A DNA stretch of 9,857 nucleotides, from the NCBI GenBank assembly GCA_012510755.1, contig JAAZHL010000079.1, positions 1-9,857 on the forward strand, read 5' to 3'. The position numbers and the translations under genes were made by a program. Shown here piece after piece: positions 6,642 to 9,857 of the stretch (positions are counted from its first letter, which is position 1; every line of letters starts with the position of its first letter). Origin of the DNA: Leucobacter sp. (GTDB lineage Bacteria; Actinomycetota; Actinomycetes; Actinomycetales; Microbacteriaceae). The notes under the pieces are model-generated. The model saw nothing but the letters and a program-made list of their open reading frames with translations. It was not told the origin of the DNA and made no database searches.

Positions 6642-7175
6642 ATGAGCAACAACATAACGGTCATCGGAACCATCGCAACCGACCCCCGCCTGGTGAACCC
6701 CTCGGGTGGCACCCCGATCTGTTCGTTCAGGCTCGCGAGCGACGAACGTCGCTATGACCGCGAACAACAAGCGTGGGTCGAGGGCAATACCAACTGGTTC
6801 GGCGTCGCGTGCTTTCGAAACCTGGCGGGCCATGCGCACGAATCGTTTCGCAAAGGCGACCGGGTGATTGCAAATGGCAAGCTTCGAGTTCGCAAATGGG
6901 AGAAAGACGGCAAGCGTGGCACCTCGGTCGAAATCGAGGCCGAGGCGATCGGACACGACCTGCGATGGGGCGTTACCCGTTTCGAGAAGCGCTTTGGTGC
7001 GACAGCTTCACCACAAGACACGACTTCGTCACAAGAACCCGCTGCATCACAAGAATTGTCGCCCACTCATGAAGCCACCCCTGACGCACACGGGTTTACC
7101 GCGGCGGTGCACAGCGATGAACACGCACCCGCGTTTGGGCCTGATGGTTTCACCCCGCTCGAGGCGGCCGCCTAG
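6642..7175 (+). CDS. ssb: Single-stranded DNA-binding protein, second SSB (SsbB-like)
   Basis: A 177-residue SSB with one N-terminal OB fold (about 1-110): ITVIGTIATDPRL, CSFRLASDERRYD, TNWFGVACFRNLAGHAHESFRKGDRVIANGKLRVRKWEKDGKRGTSVEIEA (quoted in parts: TNWFGVACFRNLA, GDRVIANGKLRVRKWE, GTSVEIEAEAIGHDL). The tail (about 111-177) is low-complexity, carries four degenerate hexads, and ends FTPLEAAA rather than in the acidic DDDIPF-type tip with which canonical SSBs recruit repair and replication partners. This suggests a paralogue beside the main replicative SSB, similar in kind to actinobacterial SsbB; in Streptomyces SsbB acts in chromosome segregation. The start is the ATG at 6642, with only a weak GAGCAG-like site upstream. 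It diverges from the lipoprotein gene and converges on msrA with 18 bases between stops. Confidence 0.93.
   Translation: MSNNITVIGTIATDPRLVNPSGGTPICSFRLASDERRYDREQQAWVEGNTNWFGVACFRNLAGHAHESFRKGDRVIANGKLRVRKWEKDGKRGTSVEIEAEAIGHDLRWGVTRFEKRFGATASPQDTTSSQEPAASQELSPTHEATPDAHGFTAAVHSDEHAPAFGPDGFTPLEAAA
7008..7079 (+). repeat. Degenerate 18-bp tandem repeat (4 units) in the ssb tail
   Basis: CACAAGA recurs at exactly 18-base spacing (7012, 7030, 7048), in phase with the reading frame. It encodes the hexads SPQDTT, SSQEPA and ASQELS, followed by a diverged PTHEAT. The repeat lies in the disordered SSB tail and looks like an expanded linker. Confidence 0.7.
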
Positions 7176-7193
7176 TGATGTGGTGGTGAAGTC

Positions 7194-7718
7194 TCACCGA
7201 AGGTACTCGGTGAACGCCGCCCTCACCTTGTTGACTTTCGGCACGGCGACGGCGAGACAATACCCCTGCGTCGGATTCTTCGCGAAGAAATCTTGATGCT
7301 CGTCTGGCGCCGGGTACACCACGCCGAGACGTTCAATCGAGGTCACAATATCGCCGGGCCACCAGTCTTGCGCGCGGTCTTTTGCTGCTTCGAAGAGCTG
7401 GCGTTGGGCGTCGTCGGCATAGAACATCGCAGAACGGCACTGCGTACCAATATCAGCGCCCTGCCGATTGAGCTGGGTGGGGTCGTGCATGGTGAAAAAC
7501 GCATCGAGCACCACCTGCGCAGGCAAGACTTCTTCATCGAACGTCACAGCCACAGCCTCGGCATGCCCGGTTGTGCCGCTGCACACCAGTTCATAGCTCG
7601 GCGAAGAGACCGTGCCTCCCGTAAAGCAGGAGTGCACGTCGATGACCCCCCGAAGAGCCCGGTATGCGGCGTCAAGGCACCAGTAGCATCCACCGGCCAA
7701 CACATAGGTCGTGGTCAT
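7194..7718 (-). CDS. msrA: Peptide-methionine (S)-S-oxide reductase MsrA
   Basis: A 174-residue MsrA, which reduces methionine-S-sulfoxide in proteins using a catalytic Cys and thioredoxin-type recycling. The active-site motif is GGCYWC with catalytic Cys11 (GCFWG or GCFWC in most homologues). Family landmarks follow: CSGTTGHAEAV with Glu54, HDPTQLNRQGADIGTQ with Asp89, and a possible resolving Cys at GYC near residue 154. At the position of the conserved Tyr in GTQYRS there is Cys94 instead. The ATG (7718-7716) overlaps the nadE stop by 4 bases (ATGA), and a strong AGGAGG lies 9 bases upstream (plus-strand 7728-7733). It is therefore translationally coupled to nadE and converges with ssb. 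Cytoplasmic; no signal peptide is seen. Confidence 0.96.
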   Translation of the reverse strand: MTTTYVLAGGCYWCLDAAYRALRGVIDVHSCFTGGTVSSPSYELVCSGTTGHAEAVAVTFDEEVLPAQVVLDAFFTMHDPTQLNRQGADIGTQCRSAMFYADDAQRQLFEAAKDRAQDWWPGDIVTSIERLGVVYPAPDEHQDFFAKNPTQGYCLAVAVPKVNKVRAAFTEYLR

Positions 7719-8581
7719 GACGACTTCCCTCCTGCGATGTCTACGGCTTCAGCACCTTGCACCCACCACGTGTCTGCAGGTGTCACTGGCATACGGCGTT
7801 TGTGTTCACTCAGGTAATAGCGACGAGCGAGGTTCTCTGCGGCCGCGACCGACACCGCTTCTCCAGTCAGGTAGGCATCAATTTCTTGATAGGTGACACC
7901 GAGGCTCGACTCGTCAGTTTGACCTGGGTCACCATCTAAGAGATCGGCGGTAGGTACCTTCTGCCACAGCCTGTCTGGCGCTCCGAGGTGCTGAAGCATC
8001 TCTGCACCTTGGCTCTTGGTCAGCCCTGAAAGGGGCAACACATCGGCCGCTCCATCACCAAACTTGGTGAAGAATCCGGTGATCGCCTCTGCCGCATGAT
8101 CAGTGCCGATCACCAGCATCCCTCTGATTGCGGCAACCGCATATTGTGCGACCATCCTCGTGCGGGCCTTAATGTTTCCCTTATCAAAGTCTCTGACAGG
8201 CTCACCCATTGCCGCCTGCACTTCGGCGGTGAGCGCATCGACAGACGAAGCGATGTTCACAGTGACACTGCGGTCGGGTTGAATGAACTCGAGTGCCAGC
8301 TGGGCATCAGCCTCATCAACCTGCAGAGAGTACGGTCGTCGCACTGCAATAAACTCCGCCTCGCGCCCGGCTGCACGCATCTGTTCGACGGCAAGCTGCG
8401 CGAGGCGCCCCGCGAGGGTTGAGTCTTGACCGCCAGAAATACCCAATACAAAACCGCGCACGCTCGGTATTGTCAACGCATAGTTCGTGAGAAATTCTAC
8501 GCGTCGTGCCACCTCTGCTGCCGCTTCGATTGCAGGTCGCGCGCCGAGCGTTTCTCTGATGTGCTGCTGAGTCTGACGCAT
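7715..8581 (-). CDS. nadE: NH3-dependent NAD+ synthetase NadE
   Basis: A 288-residue NAD synthetase that amidates nicotinic acid adenine dinucleotide to NAD+ using ATP and ammonia. It has the PP-loop SGGQDS (residues 49-54), VRRPYSLQVDEADA, the family core GTDHAAEAITGFFTKFGDGAAD and SGLTKSQ, and a C-terminal SEHKRRMPVTPADTWW. There is no N-terminal nitrilase-type glutaminase domain, so it is the short ammonia-dependent form. I chose the ATG at 8581-8579 (MRQTQQHI). The frame extends upstream to a TTG at 8629, adding 16 residues that do not look like the family and have no ribosome binding site. The upstream GGGCGGC is a weak site, so the start is not certain. It lies 61 bases after dnaE and overlaps msrA by 4 bases. 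Confidence 0.95.
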   Translation of the reverse strand: MRQTQQHIRETLGARPAIEAAAEVARRVEFLTNYALTIPSVRGFVLGISGGQDSTLAGRLAQLAVEQMRAAGREAEFIAVRRPYSLQVDEADAQLALEFIQPDRSVTVNIASSVDALTAEVQAAMGEPVRDFDKGNIKARTRMVAQYAVAAIRGMLVIGTDHAAEAITGFFTKFGDGAADVLPLSGLTKSQGAEMLQHLGAPDRLWQKVPTADLLDGDPGQTDESSLGVTYQEIDAYLTGEAVSVAAAENLARRYYLSEHKRRMPVTPADTWWVQGAEAVDIAGGKSS

Positions 8582-8642
8582 GCCGCCCAGCCTACTCCCC
8601 CATGCGTGTACGCGCCTGGTCGACGACAAACGAATGGTGATT

Positions 8643-9857
8643 TCACACGTCGGTTAGGCAACGCGGCCCGAGCAGCCCTTTCAGTTCTCCGTAGAGGTCG
8701 GCCGTCACACGCACGGTGGTCGGAAGTTCGAATACGCGCACGCCAGTTGAGGTGAGCAGATTAATTCGCACCTCGCTCTCGCCGGGGTGTCGTTCGAACA
8801 CCGCGCGCAGTTCTTGCATAAGGTCAGGAGTTGCTCGAGTTTCAGAAATTGTCAATGGCAAGAGAGCGATCTCGTCTTGCGAGCCAGTTTCAATGGCTTT
8901 GACACTGTACGCATGCATCGATACGCCATCATCTCGAACGTTCACTTTGCCGCGCAACGCCACGATCGTATCTGCTTGCAGCATCGCACCGAACTCTTGA
9001 TACGACTTCCCCATGAAGAGCGCCTGCATCTCACCCGTGAAGTCTTCGATGGTGACTGAGCCGTACAGATTGCCCGACTTCGCGGTTCGATGCTGCACGC
9101 TTGTCAGCAGACCGGCAACGATAGTCGTCTCACCATCAACTGCCGAATCAGGGTTCGTCAAGTATTCGATTGACGCGTTTGATTCCTTGGCCAACGTCGT
9201 TTCGAGGCCGCGTAAGGGGTGGTCAGACACATAGAGGCCTAACATCTCGCGCTCGAAGGCAAGTTTGTCTTTCTTTGACCATTCGGGCCGCTCGGGCACC
9301 TGAGAAGCAAGGCCGCTTTCAGCTGGCTCACCTTCGGCAAAGAGGCTATCGAAGTCGAAGCCGACATTGCCGTGCTCGGCGTCGCGCTTCTCTTTTACCG
9401 ATGCCTCGACGGCGCTCTCATGGATCTCGAGCAGTGAGCGGCGCGTGTCGCCGAGCGAGTCGAACGCACCGGCTTTGATCAACGATTCAATCGTTCGTTT
9501 GTTGAGCACGGTGAGTGGCACTCGCTTCAAGAAATCATGAAAAGAAACGAAGGCTCCCCCAGTTTCACGAGCTTCTCGAATGCCTGCTACGACGTGCGCA
9601 CCAACGTTTCGCACAGCGCCAAGCCCAAATCGAATATCTTTGTTTACGGCAGCAAAGTCAGCAAAAGACTCAGCCACGTCTGGTGGCAGCACATTGATGC
9701 CCATTCGTCGACACTCGTTCAGATACACCGCGAGCTTGTCTTTTGAATCACCAACGCTCGTCAACAACGCGGCCATGTATTCTGCCGGGTAGTGAGCCTT
9801 CAGGTATGCGGTCCAGTAGCTCACAAGCCCGTATGCAGCTGAGTGCGCCTTATTGAA
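8643..9857 (-). CDS. dnaE: DNA polymerase III alpha subunit, C-terminal part (5' end outside window)
   Basis: The last 404 codons of the replicative polymerase catalytic subunit. The frame stays open to the window edge, where FNKAHSAAYG and then YWTAYLKAHYPAEYMAALL form a classic DnaE segment. Next come the helix-hairpin-helix-type region (FGLGAVRNVG, LNKRTIESLIKAGAFDSLG), the linker with KDKLAFEREMLGLYVSDHPL, and the OB domain (VAGLLTSVQHRTAKSG, VTIEDFTGEMQALFM). A C-terminal domain ends CLTDV. The catalytic palm and PHP domains lie upstream, outside the window. The gene has the same strand as nadE and msrA and may be co-transcribed with them; no terminator is seen in the 61-base gap. Confidence 0.97.
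   Translation of the reverse strand, partial: FNKAHSAAYGLVSYWTAYLKAHYPAEYMAALLTSVGDSKDKLAVYLNECRRMGINVLPPDVAESFADFAAVNKDIRFGLGAVRNVGAHVVAGIREARETGGAFVSFHDFLKRVPLTVLNKRTIESLIKAGAFDSLGDTRRSLLEIHESAVEASVKEKRDAEHGNVGFDFDSLFAEGEPAESGLASQVPERPEWSKKDKLAFEREMLGLYVSDHPLRGLETTLAKESNASIEYLTNPDSAVDGETTIVAGLLTSVQHRTAKSGNLYGSVTIEDFTGEMQALFMGKSYQEFGAMLQADTIVALRGKVNVRDDGVSMHAYSVKAIETGSQDEIALLPLTISETRATPDLMQELRAVFERHPGESEVRINLLTSTGVRVFELPTTVRVTADLYGELKGLLGPRCLTDV

Noticed and set aside
7008..7079. Regularly spaced CACAAGA as a miniature CRISPR or iteron array
   Set aside because: The spacing is an exact multiple of codons inside the SSB coding frame and produces a coherent hexad protein repeat.
7185..7198. 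GGTGA/TCACC stem between the ssb and msrA stops as a bidirectional terminator
   Set aside because: The stem is 5 bp with no T-run on either side and overlaps the msrA stop; too weak to call.
8582..8629. Upstream TTG start for nadE adding 16 residues
   Set aside because: The extra residues do not resemble the family N-terminus and there is no ribosome binding site before the TTG. The ATG at 8581 gives the expected length.

Overview
The window looks like ordinary chromosome from a high-GC Gram-positive bacterium, most likely a member of the Microbacteriaceae (Actinobacteria). The pointers are the GC-rich coding sequence, frequent GTG starts, an operon running lepA - DUF1990 gene - hemW, an EttA gene next to a divergent second single-stranded-DNA-binding protein gene, and a small lipoprotein resembling the actinobacterial DUF6993 family. 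The family assignment comes from recalled gene order and protein similarity, not from a search.

Layout. Nine of the ten genes lie on the minus strand, so they are best read from right to left. (1) 9857-7194: the 3' end of dnaE (DNA polymerase III alpha), then nadE (NAD synthetase) and msrA (methionine sulfoxide reductase); nadE and msrA overlap by 4 bases. (2) 7175-6642: ssb, the only plus-strand gene, convergent with msrA. (3) 6641-6442: a 200-base divergent spacer with a DnaA-box-like 9-mer, a 7-base inverted repeat and a possible leaderless promoter. (4) 6441-5959: a small lipoprotein. (5) 5892-3657: ettA followed by a hotdog-fold thioesterase. (6) 3656-3427: a promoter and a leader of about 100 bases with two short hairpins. 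(7) 3426-3166: rpsT (ribosomal protein S20) and its terminator. (8) 3089-1: lepA, a DUF1990 gene and the first 188 codons of hemW, packed with a 4-base overlap (lepA/DUF1990) and a direct abutment (DUF1990/hemW).

Functionally the window is dominated by translation (S20, LepA/EF4, EttA), DNA replication (DnaE, SSB), cofactor and redox maintenance (NadE, MsrA, HemW), plus two proteins of unknown role (DUF1990 and the lipoprotein). I see no insertion sequence, prophage gene, CRISPR array, tRNA, rRNA or toxin-antitoxin pair, and no sign of recent transfer. I do not find a new multi-gene system. The points worth a second look are small: an active-site substitution in MsrA, a hexapeptide tandem repeat in the SSB tail, the structured rpsT leader, the rpsT terminator lying just in front of lepA, and the signals in the ssb/lipoprotein spacer.
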